Assembly (NCBI RefSeq): GCF_010119975.1
Contig: NZ_CP048222.1
Span: forward strand, 8,470,501 to 8,534,500
DNA length: 64,000 nt
Reading direction: 5' to 3'
Source: Rhodocytophaga rosea
GTDB taxonomy: Bacteria; Bacteroidota; Bacteroidia; Cytophagales; 172606-1
Shown here: positions 17,316 to 25,956 of the stretch, piece by piece
Numbering within the stretch: position 1 is the first letter of the stretch
Layout: each line of letters opens with the position of its first letter
Translations under genes and position numbers: made by a program
Notes under the pieces: model-generated
The model's database searches: none
What the model was told of the DNA's origin: nothing
Seen by the model: the letters and a program-made list of their open reading frames with translations, nothing else

Positions 17316-18529
17316 TGTTGTAATCGTACTTTTATAAAACGCGGGCGATACAGTGTTGGATTGGCTTTTATTTCGTTTCGAAAATCAAATGCATTCACAT
17401 TATAACTGATCAGCAGTTCACCTGGCGCAGAAAGATTAGGATGGGCTTTGGCATTGTAGGTAATATAATTTTTACGCTGCATTTCTTTCGCTTCGTAGAC
17501 TTTTATAACTGGCCCGAATGGTCCGTAAGGTGTGCGGCCTAGGCGTAGTCCAACTGTCGGACTTAATCCGCTTAACGTAAAGACAAGGGCATATCTGCCA
17601 TCTGGAAGGGCAGAAATACTCAGTTCATTAGAAACATCAGTGGCTACAAGCTTTACCTGTTGCATATCTGCATTCCACTCTTTTCCATCCCAGAACCGCC
17701 AGGCACTAAAGTTTTCAAAATCCATAGGCTTTACCCTGGCAACCATTAGGCCTTTTCTGTTTCCATACACATAAATATATCCATCCGGATCAGGCGCTCC
17801 GGATTCTTTGGTGTTCACAAAAATTCCTGCTCCAAATCCGCCATCTTCAAAGCGAAGGGGCGTTTCTATCTGACGTTGTTTTGTAAAGGGAGGGCGGCTA
17901 TTGGCAGGTATTGCAATCAAATCGGTGCTCATTTCTTTGAATGACCAGTCATCGCTTTTATCAAGGTTGCGCATCCGGTAAGCAAAAATATAAATGCTAT
18001 CTGAAGCTGTGTTCAGAAATCCGTCTCCAAGCCAGTAATAATCTCCTTTTTTTGCAGTTGAGGTATTGGGAGAAAACAAGTGTATTGGTTTTCCTGCGTC
18101 ATTGGTAGCCCATTGAAAACGAATATTTTCTTTGTTAGGCTTACTTCCTTTCAGATACGCAACTGTATTGTTAACCATCACTTCGCCAGATTGCAAGGTA
18201 CTATCTGCTGAAATTTCTCCGATCATCGTATCACTGAATATGAACATGGTTTCAGTAGTTGATGCAGCCGGTTCATTATCCTTTGCATTCAGTGGTATCG
18301 CAAATATACCATCCCCACCAAACCAGCCGGAAGTTCTGTGAAACAAAGCTGTCCATTCGGGAGATTCTTCTACGGTAAATTTCAGGGTTTCAATATCTGT
18401 AGTGGCTGTTGTATCAGTTGCTTTTTCTTGGGCTGCCGATGTATCTTTCTTAGTTGAACACATACAGCACAACAGTACACTCATTGAAATACAAACCAGA
18501 TTGTGAATGAAAGTGAATGGATATTTCAT
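17312..18529 (-). CDS. DUF4185/DUF5005-like beta-propeller lipoprotein
   Basis: 405 residues with a signal peptide and lipobox-like segment VLLCCMCSTKK, so it is probably a lipoprotein. A Thr/Ala-rich linker precedes the domain that starts HRTSGWFGGDGIFAIPLN, continues with TMFIFSDTMIG, GDYYWLGDGF and YIYVYGNRKGLMVARV, and ends with GELLISYNVNAFDF. These repeated strand motifs resemble the five-bladed propellers of GH43-like families annotated DUF4185 or DUF5005. Enzymatic activity cannot be claimed; binding or cleavage of a glycan is plausible from context. Its TGA overlaps the ATG of the FG-GAP gene, so both are made together. It is separated from the MFS gene by about 310 bases containing a CG-centred palindrome, which suggests its own regulated promoter. 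Confidence 0.75.
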   Translation of the reverse strand: MKYPFTFIHNLVCISMSVLLCCMCSTKKDTSAAQEKATDTTATTDIETLKFTVEESPEWTALFHRTSGWFGGDGIFAIPLNAKDNEPAASTTETMFIFSDTMIGEISADSTLQSGEVMVNNTVAYLKGSKPNKENIRFQWATNDAGKPIHLFSPNTSTAKKGDYYWLGDGFLNTASDSIYIFAYRMRNLDKSDDWSFKEMSTDLIAIPANSRPPFTKQRQIETPLRFEDGGFGAGIFVNTKESGAPDPDGYIYVYGNRKGLMVARVKPMDFENFSAWRFWDGKEWNADMQQVKLVATDVSNELSISALPDGRYALVFTLSGLSPTVGLRLGRTPYGPFGPVIKVYEAKEMQRKNYITYNAKAHPNLSAPGELLISYNVNAFDFRNEIKANPTLYRPRFIKVRLQQ

Positions 18530-18742
18530 AGAATATGTTTAAGTCTGGCAATTATCTGGTTCTTACCTCGAACGCTTCTCTGCAAAATAAGCCGTTATGT
18601 TTTTCTGGTAGTTGTTAAAAGAGTATTCACCGGAGCAAATTGTAGAACAAGTTTAGATCACTTATTAGCATATCAGAAACGTCCGGTAAAAATCTGTTAA
18701 TTATCCTGTTTTCCAGTAAATTATTGCTATTATTTGGCTAAG

Positions 18743-18755
18743 TTAATCGATTTAG
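18743..18755 (-). promoter_or_regulatory. fourth CG-centred palindrome, upstream of the propeller/FG-GAP operon
   Basis: The minus strand reads GCTAAATCGATTAAC, sharing the CTAAATCG half-site with the sites upstream of susC. It lies about 215 bases before the start of the DUF4185-like gene. The remaining 18530-18838 gap has no gene and no clear terminator. Confidence 0.45.
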
Positions 18756-18838
18756 CATCGTAATTCAAACATTTTTAGGTATTCTTTAACTTTCCAATAG
18801 AATAGCTTCAAATAAAAACAAACGGGGTAACTAAAATC

Positions 18839-20119
18839 CTAAGAGGAGATAAGTTTAGTTTCAAGTTCTTCGAGAGAAACGCCCTTGGTTTCAGGCATAA
18901 TAAAAGCGGTAAATAATAGCTGCAGTACCATGAGAAGCGCAAAAGAGGCAAATATGATCCAGGGTGCAAATTCATTGATGAACACAGCTCCAAAGAGTGT
19001 GATCATAGCTGCAAAACTATTTAGCAGCCCTGAACCCCAGGCCTGTCCGAATGCCCTTATTTGTGTAGGAAAAATTTCAGCAATGAACACCCAGATAACA
19101 GCCCCCTGACCAACTGCATGAGAAACAATGAACAGGAGAACAAAAATAAGTGTAAAACCAGCTGGTAAGCCATAATAAAAACCACAGGCAACCATCGTCA
19201 GGCTTATAATGTATCCCACTGAACCAACATACATGAGTTTCTTTCTGCCTATTCTGTCGATGAGGGAAATACCCACAAGAGTGAATACCAGATTAACCAC
19301 TCCAATGGATACTGCACTCAACAAAGACTGAGCCGTTCCGTATCCGGCCTTTTCTAATATTTCGGGAGCATAAAACAATATGAAGCTTATTCCGGAAAAC
19401 TGATTGAAGAATGCGATCAAAAATGAGAGCACCAAAGCCTTTGTATACTTTCCCGAAAATAACCCTGCATTGGCAAGCGTACTATCCTCATTTTTCACCA
19501 GATCTAAGTTCTTTAAAGCCTCATCCTTTCTTTTCAGCATAAGCCATCTGGGGCTTTCGTCAATGGTGAATAGCAACAGGGTATACAGAAATGCAGGTAC
19601 CACCATGATGCCCAACATCCATCGCCAGTCACTGTCTGCACTGTCAATTCCCGTGAATGTGTAGTTAGAAAGATACGCCAATAGTATTCCGGTTACAATA
19701 TTTAACTGAAACAGCATGCCTAGTTTACCTCTGTGAGTAGCATGACTGGTTTCCGATATATAAGATGGCGCAGCAATGGAACCAATGCCTGCGGCTAGTC
19801 CTCCAATGAACCTAAAGCAGGAAAACATATAGGGTGAGATTGCCAATGCAGTGCCCAGCGCCGAAATAGTAAACATCACTCCTACGGCTATCAACGTAAC
19901 TTTTCTTCCTAAATTTTCAGTCGGATACCCTCCAAATAGAGCGCCCAACACGGTTCCCCACAAGGAAATGGAGATGATAAATGTGCCATGAAACCAGTCA
20001 GAAATATCCCATAAGTGCTTAATGGGCAGATTGGCTCCGGATATCAGTACAGAATCGAAACCAAACAGAAATCCGGCAAAAGAAACTATTAATACACATC
20101 GAAAAGTCTTTCCATTCAT
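18839..20119 (-). CDS. MFS sugar porter (sugar:proton symporter family)
   Basis: 426 residues with the twelve-helix pattern of the sugar porter family. Family signatures visible: GGYPTENLGRKVTL after helix 2, FIGGLAAGIGSIAAPSYISE in helix 4, DESPRWLMLKRKDEAL in the central loop, IDRIGRKKLMY after helix 8, FIAEIFPTQIRAFGQAWGSG near helix 10, and the C-terminal PETKGVSLEELE. It would carry a monosaccharide across the inner membrane, presumably the product of the mannosidases; the actual sugar is inferred from neighbours only. It starts 41 bases after the LacI-type gene stop on the same strand, so the two are likely one transcript. It is at the short end for the family but no motif is missing. 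Confidence 0.9.
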   Translation of the reverse strand: MNGKTFRCVLIVSFAGFLFGFDSVLISGANLPIKHLWDISDWFHGTFIISISLWGTVLGALFGGYPTENLGRKVTLIAVGVMFTISALGTALAISPYMFSCFRFIGGLAAGIGSIAAPSYISETSHATHRGKLGMLFQLNIVTGILLAYLSNYTFTGIDSADSDWRWMLGIMVVPAFLYTLLLFTIDESPRWLMLKRKDEALKNLDLVKNEDSTLANAGLFSGKYTKALVLSFLIAFFNQFSGISFILFYAPEILEKAGYGTAQSLLSAVSIGVVNLVFTLVGISLIDRIGRKKLMYVGSVGYIISLTMVACGFYYGLPAGFTLIFVLLFIVSHAVGQGAVIWVFIAEIFPTQIRAFGQAWGSGLLNSFAAMITLFGAVFINEFAPWIIFASFALLMVLQLLFTAFIMPETKGVSLEELETKLISS

Positions 20120-20160
20120 TAGCAGCAGTAAATTTCAAAGAGTCAATTTGATTGCATGGG

Positions 20161-21177
20161 TTAGGATGATTCTCTAATGATGAGCGTGGTGGATAAAGAG
20201 ATGGTCCTGGCAGGTTTTTTTTCAGATGCCGGCTTTTGCATATTTTGTAAAAGGGTATCAATTACGGTCTGGGCTATTTCTTCAATAGGCTGTGCAACCA
20301 CTGTAATACCGGGTTTGTAAATTCTGAAAAGATCATGATCATCAAAGCAAACCACGGCAATATCTGTTGGAATCTTTAAATATAATTGATTGATTGCCTC
20401 CAATCCGGCTATGGCTAGATAATTGGTACCAAACAACAGGGCATCCAGCTGTTTATTCTGGCTTAGAATGAGTTTGACATCTGCCACATACTCCTGGTGT
20501 TGAGTTTTGAAAGGAAGTGGATATACATATGGAATCATCCCATAATCTGTTATAGCCTGCTTATACCCGATGATGCGGTCTTCCTTTTCGGGCTTTACGA
20601 GGGCAAGGGCTACCAGGCCGATATTTTTATACCCACGTTCAATCAGGTGTTTAACAGCGCTATACATTCCCTGCTGGTTATTCACCATCACCGTATCAGT
20701 TAATTTACTCCCAAATTTTCTGTCAAACAGCACAATGTTCTTCCCTTTTTCTATCATTTCCTTTATTTCACTCTCCAATCCCTTCGGTGGAGCCAGGATG
20801 CAGCCATCCACACTAAGTGTATTAAACATAGCCAGAAAATCTTTCGCACGGGTTTTATCATTCTCAGTACTGCAATACACAATCTTGTAGCCATTCTGAT
20901 ACACCTTATCCTCAATCAACTTTGCAATACTGGCATAAAAAGGATTTGATATGTCTTCTACCATCAGCCCGATAATATTTGTCCTGCCGGTGCGCAAACT
21001 TTTAGCAAACAGATTTGGCTGGTAACCAAGCTTCAAAGCCTCCTTCTGTACTTTTTCAACTAAGCTATCACTAATCCTTTTTTCCTTCGCTTTTCCGTTT
21101 AGGATGAAAGATATAGTTGTCTTAGAAACATTTAATTTCTTAGCCAGGTCATTAATCGATGGCTTTTTATCTGTCAT
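20161..21177 (-). CDS. LacI-family transcriptional regulator
   Basis: 338 residues. The N-terminal helix-turn-helix and hinge are clear: INDLAKKLNVSKTTISFILNG (residues 8-28) followed by KRISDSLVEKVQKEALKLGY. A periplasmic-binding-protein-like effector domain follows (NIIGLMVEDISNPFYASIAK, then the second lobe with IVLFDRKF and VVCFDDHDLFRIYKPGITVV, and a PIEEIAQTVIDTLLQ end). LacI proteins bind CG-centred palindromes and release them when a sugar binds. The gene heads the MFS gene and is the obvious candidate to act on the palindromes upstream of susC and of the propeller operon. Whether it represses or activates cannot be read here. Confidence 0.93.
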   Translation of the reverse strand: MTDKKPSINDLAKKLNVSKTTISFILNGKAKEKRISDSLVEKVQKEALKLGYQPNLFAKSLRTGRTNIIGLMVEDISNPFYASIAKLIEDKVYQNGYKIVYCSTENDKTRAKDFLAMFNTLSVDGCILAPPKGLESEIKEMIEKGKNIVLFDRKFGSKLTDTVMVNNQQGMYSAVKHLIERGYKNIGLVALALVKPEKEDRIIGYKQAITDYGMIPYVYPLPFKTQHQEYVADVKLILSQNKQLDALLFGTNYLAIAGLEAINQLYLKIPTDIAVVCFDDHDLFRIYKPGITVVAQPIEEIAQTVIDTLLQNMQKPASEKKPARTISLSTTLIIRESS

Positions 21178-21432
21178 TTTTATTGTGGATGATTAGAGAA
21201 TCTCAAGTTGAGTGAAAGGAGTCGGAATTCTTAATTCTCAAAAATACAAAATCAAATGAGTATTTAATTATTATATACACCTTGAAAAACAAAACTGACA
21301 CTTTAATTAGAATAAAACGAAGGCATTATCAGGCCCACTGTTTTCGAACAGGGGCAGAAAAGAATAATTTATAATCTTTCCCAATAGGTAAATACCCGAA
21401 AGGGGTTAGTTAATTTGGCTTCCTGAATTTTG

Positions 21433-21957
21433 TTATTGATATCTGATTGGTAGCCTATTCATTTTTAGTAACACTAATACTACAATCATTATTACCGTTG
21501 ATGCAGCGGCAAGTAGGTTTATGAGTTTTTGTGCTTTACATCTATTATTAAATGCTTTGTCAAGCCCTTCAAATAGCATTACTCCCGTCACTGCGCCTGT
21601 AGTATTGGTAATTAAATCTGTCACATCAAAAGCCCCAATTCTAAGAATATATTGAAGTGCTTCAATGAATAAACTAAGAGAGAAAAACAAGAGAAGTTTT
21701 GTCGCGAAAATCCATCTTTCAAATAGAATTCCAGCATAGATGCCAAGGGGCAGAAAAATCACTACGTTCATTATTTTTTCACTCGTGAAGATTATCCCTT
21801 CGCTAAAGGGAATAAAGTTTGTTATTCTTTCTCTCATATAAGAAAACCGTATCCCTAACTTTAGTAGCAAAATGTAGTACAAAGCAATCAAATAAATGAT
21901 AAATAATAGGGTGGTCCACCTGTTGCTTACCTTACTATCTTTTAATCGTTCTTCCAT
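21433..21957 (-). CDS. VanZ-like integral membrane protein
   Basis: 174 residues with four to five membrane helices. The VanZ family pattern is visible: NFIPFSEGIIF in the first loop, NVVIFLPLGIYAG, the acidic helix SLFIEALQYILRIGAFDVTDLITNTTGAVTG, then a last helix near 150-168. VanZ-like proteins are common membrane proteins; the founding member raises teicoplanin resistance, but for most the role is unknown. It stands alone, between the LacI-type gene and a divergent XRE-type gene. The first ATG (MEERLKDSK) gives a reasonable cytoplasmic start. Confidence 0.85.
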   Translation of the reverse strand: MEERLKDSKVSNRWTTLLFIIYLIALYYILLLKLGIRFSYMRERITNFIPFSEGIIFTSEKIMNVVIFLPLGIYAGILFERWIFATKLLLFFSLSLFIEALQYILRIGAFDVTDLITNTTGAVTGVMLFEGLDKAFNNRCKAQKLINLLAAASTVIMIVVLVLLKMNRLPIRYQ

Positions 21958-22421
21958 ATTTATTGCAAATTCATACGATTGATACTATGGTATGAAGACG
22001 GTTCGTGTGTAAAATCGTTTTTAGTTAGAATCGCTGATCTATCACTCGTTTGTGGAAAATTGACCGCTACCAGTTTAATGGAAGGTCTTTACTTTATTTA
22101 AAGCCAAGATTAAAAAGATAACGAATTTATTTTTTTCTTATTGGCAGTCCTTTTTTCTCTACTATGATATATTAATCTTAACTTTTTAGATGCATTTTAG
22201 TAATTGTTCAACAGTAATTAGAAATGAGTGCATATGATCTCTTCCTTGGCATGAACTTTAAACTTATATGTTCAAAAAGTGGTTGCTTAAACGTATTATA
22301 TTTTCTAGCCAAATTTTAACAACAAACTGAGGCAGAGAGTAAAGGAATCAAGAAAAACAACTATCCCTTATCATAAAACAACTAAAGGTAGGATAAAAGC
22401 CTCTAATAGTAGCGGGTTTTA

Positions 22422-22454
22422 TTTGCATAAGAACACTTTGGCGGGATAATTTTG
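22422..22454 (+). promoter_or_regulatory. Bacteroidota-type promoter for the XRE-pentapeptide gene
   Basis: TTTG at 22422-22425 and TAATTTTG at 22447-22454, separated by 21 bases, fit the Bacteroidota housekeeping consensus (TTTG around -33, TAnnTTTG around -7). The ATG follows 24 bases after the -7 element, so the leader is short. The rest of 21958-22421 is AT-rich and shows no gene. Confidence 0.6.
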
Positions 22455-22478
22455 TAGCATCAAAAACAAAATAGAAGG

Positions 22479-23381
22479 ATGCTTCATTCAAAATCAATTG
22501 GCAATAAGATTGCCCTGGCAAGAAAGAAACATAATCTTTCTCAAGCAGAACTTGCTCAGCAGGTTTCGATCAGTCCACAAGCAGTTGGTAAATGGGAACG
22601 TGGAGAATCCATGCCCGACATTTCAACCCTAAACCATCTTGCAGAAATATTAAAGGTTGATCTTAACTACTTTTCGGAAAGTTTCCATTCTGACAACCCG
22701 GATGTGTCTACTTCAAGGTCTGCTCAAACAACTATAGATGAAAATCAAACTTTCAAGCCTAAGAAGAAGTTTGGCTGGAATTGGGATATGTCAAAAGGAA
22801 ACTGGGTTGATGTGGACCTTTCAGGATTGAAGGATGTACAAGAAAAACTGGATTCCTCCAATCTGAAGAATTGCAAGTTTATGGGTTCAGACTTGTCTGG
22901 AATTTTGCTTAAAAGCAACTCTATTGAAAAGTGTGATTTTACTGGTACAGATTTAAGGAACAGTAAAATCCAATCATCCTCCTTAAAAGATACCAAGTTT
23001 GACAACTGTTCTCTGATAGACGCAGAATTTTCAAAAACAAGTGTAAAAAACTGCAGTTTTAGTTCTACCAATTTTTCAGGGGCCGAATTTTTTGGAGCTA
23101 ATTTCCAAAGCAGTATTGTTGAAAATGCCGTTTGGAAACACACCTCCTTTAAGGAAACAGCTATCAGCGACATCGTTTTTCAAGGATTAATGGAAGATTG
23201 TGCTTTTGAGTTTTGTGCTTTCAGTAAAGTAGTATTTAAAAATATGACTTTGAAGCACACATTTTTTAAATGCAAAACGCTAAAAAAGATTCAATTTATA
23301 AACTGTGAAGCTGACCGGATCACCTATGAATTGTTGAAAAGTGGAAAAGCCGATTTGTCTGGAGTAAGTTTGATAGCTTAA
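22479..23381 (+). CDS. XRE helix-turn-helix protein fused to pentapeptide-like repeats
   Basis: 300 residues. An XRE/HTH_3 domain covers about 7-65 (GNKIALARKKHNLSQAELA, then VSISPQAVGKWERGESMPD, then LNHLAEILKVDLNYF). After a polar linker (70-100) comes a chain of A(N/D)LXX-like units from about 115 to 290: LKNCKFMGSDLSG, IEKCDFTGTDLRNSKIQ, LKDTKFDNCSLIDAEFS, VKNCSFSSTNFSGAEFFGANF. Such repeats fold as a right-handed beta-helix. The HTH implies DNA binding; the helix could mediate dimerisation or partner contact. Pentapeptide proteins such as Qnr and MfpA mimic DNA, but that role is only a thought here. No partner gene is adjacent, and a good promoter lies just upstream. Confidence 0.82.
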   Translation: MLHSKSIGNKIALARKKHNLSQAELAQQVSISPQAVGKWERGESMPDISTLNHLAEILKVDLNYFSESFHSDNPDVSTSRSAQTTIDENQTFKPKKKFGWNWDMSKGNWVDVDLSGLKDVQEKLDSSNLKNCKFMGSDLSGILLKSNSIEKCDFTGTDLRNSKIQSSSLKDTKFDNCSLIDAEFSKTSVKNCSFSSTNFSGAEFFGANFQSSIVENAVWKHTSFKETAISDIVFQGLMEDCAFEFCAFSKVVFKNMTLKHTFFKCKTLKKIQFINCEADRITYELLKSGKADLSGVSLIA

Positions 23382-23577
23382 CAAAGAAAATAAAGACACT
23401 ACCCCCTATTAGTAATATAAGCTTGCCGAAGATGGCAGACAAGGTGCTTTTAGAATACGTTAGTGCTAAAAATCTACCACTGTCGTAAGTTCAGAACCGT
23501 TAACTGGGAGGAAATTAGAGAGCAAAAGCAGAACATAAGTGGATATTAATAAGTAGAATAGAAATTATAGAATGCTC

Positions 23578-23745
23578 TTACTGGCCATAGGTTGACAAAA
23601 TATCTCCCTTTTCTTTATTGAAAGTACCGTTCTCTGTAGTTAATTCGAAAGGGAAGATAAAATAATCTCTCCTTTCTTGAAATTTGTTATAATGTGCCAT
23701 CACTGAAAGTATTACACTTGTTAATATTTCTTCCTCAGTAATATC
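23578..23745 (-). pseudogene. short open frame, possible gene remnant
   Basis: A minus-strand frame of about 55 codons that looks protein-like (ITEEEILTSVILSVMAHYNK, then RRDYFIFPFELTTENGTF, ending LSTYGQ). It has no start codon before its fifteenth residue or so and is closed upstream by a stop. I do not recognise it. The surrounding 23382-24380 has no other credible gene. Confidence 0.25.
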
Positions 23746-24380
23746 CTAATAGACAGGTGAATTAGTAAGTCTGTCTCACAAACATGATATTGAATTTAAT
23801 AGTAACATAGCCCTATGGGTCATATTTGGGCGGTTTTTCTTCTCAAAATCTGTCTTTGTGATTCTTTCGAATCGGTGCTGATTGGTGATTATTTATTTAC
23901 AAGATAGCTCCCATCCATGAAAGATTGACAACAAAATTCCCTTTAGAAAATGAATCATATAAACTAATGAGCCGGATACTTACTGCCTTTTAGTTCGTAT
24001 CTGTCTAATTTAATTATGATTCCATTTACAAAACAGAGTTTTGCTCAAATAAGAAATTCCCAAGTTCAAATAAGAACTTGACTCATTGAAGTATTTCCTC
24101 ATCAAATTATTCATAAGTCTAATATCTTGTTTTGTTAAACTATTTCACCTCAAAATTTAATTACGTATATGGCATATGTACACCTTGATAATAACATGGA
24201 CGCTATTGTTGGACTGATGATGTAGTGGCTTCAAACGGCCAGAGCATTGAATGGCGTAGCCCAAGTACTTCTGTAAACTAACGAAGGTTTATCTGCAGCT
24301 AGACAGGAACTGGTTGCAACGCATGTTTTACGTTTGAATATCTGTACTTTCTGTTAAATATCCTTTTAAATGCGTCTTTA

Positions 24381-24712
24381 GATAAGGTAGAAATTATGAA
24401 CTAATTCCAGGTTCAGCTTCTGCGCCCTATGGCCGGGTTTCCTTTAACAGCGTACTAATGATGCGCAGCAAATATCCTTTCCAGTTTCAGAGTTTGAGGG
24501 CAATAACTAAAATAGGTATTATCCATATAAGTGCTTCTTCTGCCGATGCTTCGCCGGTTTATGATGTTGCCCTGCGCTATACCAGATCCATCAATAATCG
24601 CTTTGCCTTCAAAATCAATGTTTCTTACCTGACCGGCATGGACAATAATGCTACCTACTTATACAGATGTAGATTCCAGAACCTAAACTCACAGATAAAT
24701 GCACTGGTCTAG
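24381..24712 (+). pseudogene. TonB-dependent receptor fragment, decayed
   Basis: The translation gives SLDKVEI in one frame, then after a one-base shift ELIPGSASAPYGRVSFNSVL, MMRSKYPFQF, ISASSADASPVYDVALRYTR and NNRFAFKINVSYLTGMD. This is the plug-to-first-strand region of a Bacteroidota TonB receptor (usual pattern: DKVEV..GPAS.LYG...FNGVL...SK.PF). Upstream and downstream parts are missing or unreadable, and a stop follows ITYLYRCRFQ-like degenerate sequence. It is a remnant just upstream of the methyltransferase gene. Confidence 0.6.
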
Positions 24713-24821
24713 CATAACTTATGTAATGAAATCTATTATGAGTCGGTGTAATGCCATGTATTATGCTGACTCTTTATGCATTAGTTCATCCAATCATTTA
24801 TTACTTTAACTAACCTTTATC

Positions 24822-25886
24822 ATGACTATTCCAACCGAATCTATTGGCAGCATCCCACGCAAACGGGAGCTAATTGAAGCTATTCATCAGGGCTTAGCTA
24901 CTATTCAACTCAAAGCACTCTACCAGGCGTCCTTGCAGGAAACCATTAAATTACTGGAGCAAACCGGCTCTTCTGTCCTCACTGATGGAGAACAGACCAA
25001 GTCCAGTTTTGTTACCTATCCACTCGAGGGCTCTACTATCTTGTCTCCCAATGGAGCAGTCATCCCCTTCGCCGACGGACATACCCGCCAGTTACCTGCG
25101 CTTAAATCGGGCCCATTCCGCTACACCCATTATGCTGACCAATACCTCAAACAGGCACAGCAATACACCCGGCTTCCGCTCAAGCAGGCCGTTATTTCTG
25201 CTTCCGCTTTAAGTCTGCTTTACCCTACAGAAGGTATAGAAGGATACTCACGTGAAGAGTTTATCGGTGACTTACTCAATGAACATGAAACCGAAATCCG
25301 GCGATGCTTCGAGGCAGGTGCTTATAAAGTGCAGATTGACTTTACCGAAGGCCGGTTAGCACTCAAACTTGATCCTTCGGGTAATCTTTTACAGCAGTTC
25401 ATTGACCTGAATAATCAGGTGTTATCGCGTTTTTCAGAAGCAGAAAGAAGCAAGCTGGGCGTACACGTTTGTCCGGGTGGTGACCATGATTCCACCCATA
25501 GTGCCGATGTAGATTATAAGGACTTTCTCCCTAAATTGTTTGAGTTAAAAGTGAAAAACTTCTATCTGCAATTAGCAAGCGAAACCAACCGCAAGCAGGT
25601 ACTGGCCACCATCCAACAATACCTAAAGCCTGACCAGGTGGTTTTTGTAGGTGTAATTGATGTGCTTAATCCGGAAGTTGAAACGCCCAGCCAGGTTCGG
25701 GACCGGATTCTGGAAGCAGCCGACTATATTCCTCTTTCCCAATTGGGTACGACCGATGATTGTGGCTTTTCGCCTTTTTGCGATGATATTTCCACCACCC
25801 GGGACACCGCTTTTGCTAAAATTGCTGCCCGTATTGAAGGCACCAAACTGGCCGAAGCTGCGCTTGCTTCTCAGCAGCACGCCTGA
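24822..25886 (+). CDS. cobalamin-independent methionine synthase core-like methyltransferase
   Basis: 354 residues, the size of the catalytic (C-terminal) half of MetE without its N-terminal duplicate. The thiol-activating zinc ligands are all in place: His215 and Cys217 (GVHVCPGGD), Glu254 (LASETNR) and Cys314 (TTDDCGFSPF), with the Glu-to-Cys spacing of about 60 seen in MetE. The start is also family-like (SIGSIPRKRELIEA; LTDGEQTKSSF). Such stand-alone cores transfer methyl or alkyl groups to a thiol; members include methionine synthase-like enzymes and epoxyalkane:coenzyme M transferase, so the substrate is open. Cytoplasmic, no signal peptide. It precedes a SusC/SusD pair by 70 bases on the same strand, an unusual partner, and may be co-transcribed through a hairpin. 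Confidence 0.85.
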   Translation: MTIPTESIGSIPRKRELIEAIHQGLATIQLKALYQASLQETIKLLEQTGSSVLTDGEQTKSSFVTYPLEGSTILSPNGAVIPFADGHTRQLPALKSGPFRYTHYADQYLKQAQQYTRLPLKQAVISASALSLLYPTEGIEGYSREEFIGDLLNEHETEIRRCFEAGAYKVQIDFTEGRLALKLDPSGNLLQQFIDLNNQVLSRFSEAERSKLGVHVCPGGDHDSTHSADVDYKDFLPKLFELKVKNFYLQLASETNRKQVLATIQQYLKPDQVVFVGVIDVLNPEVETPSQVRDRILEAADYIPLSQLGTTDDCGFSPFCDDISTTRDTAFAKIAARIEGTKLAEAALASQQHA

Positions 25887-25897
25887 TTGAACAAACC

Positions 25898-25926
25898 GGC
25901 AGATCGATCAGAAGAATCGGTCTGCC
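25898..25926 (+). promoter_or_regulatory. hairpin between the methyltransferase gene and susC
   Basis: GGCAGATCGAT pairs with ATCGGTCTGCC (11 pairs, one G-U) around loop CAGAAGA. No T-run follows, so it is not a standard terminator. It could be an attenuator, a processing site or an operator. Confidence 0.45.
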
Positions 25927-25956
25927 AAGTATATTAAACAATTTAACTAAGGACCA

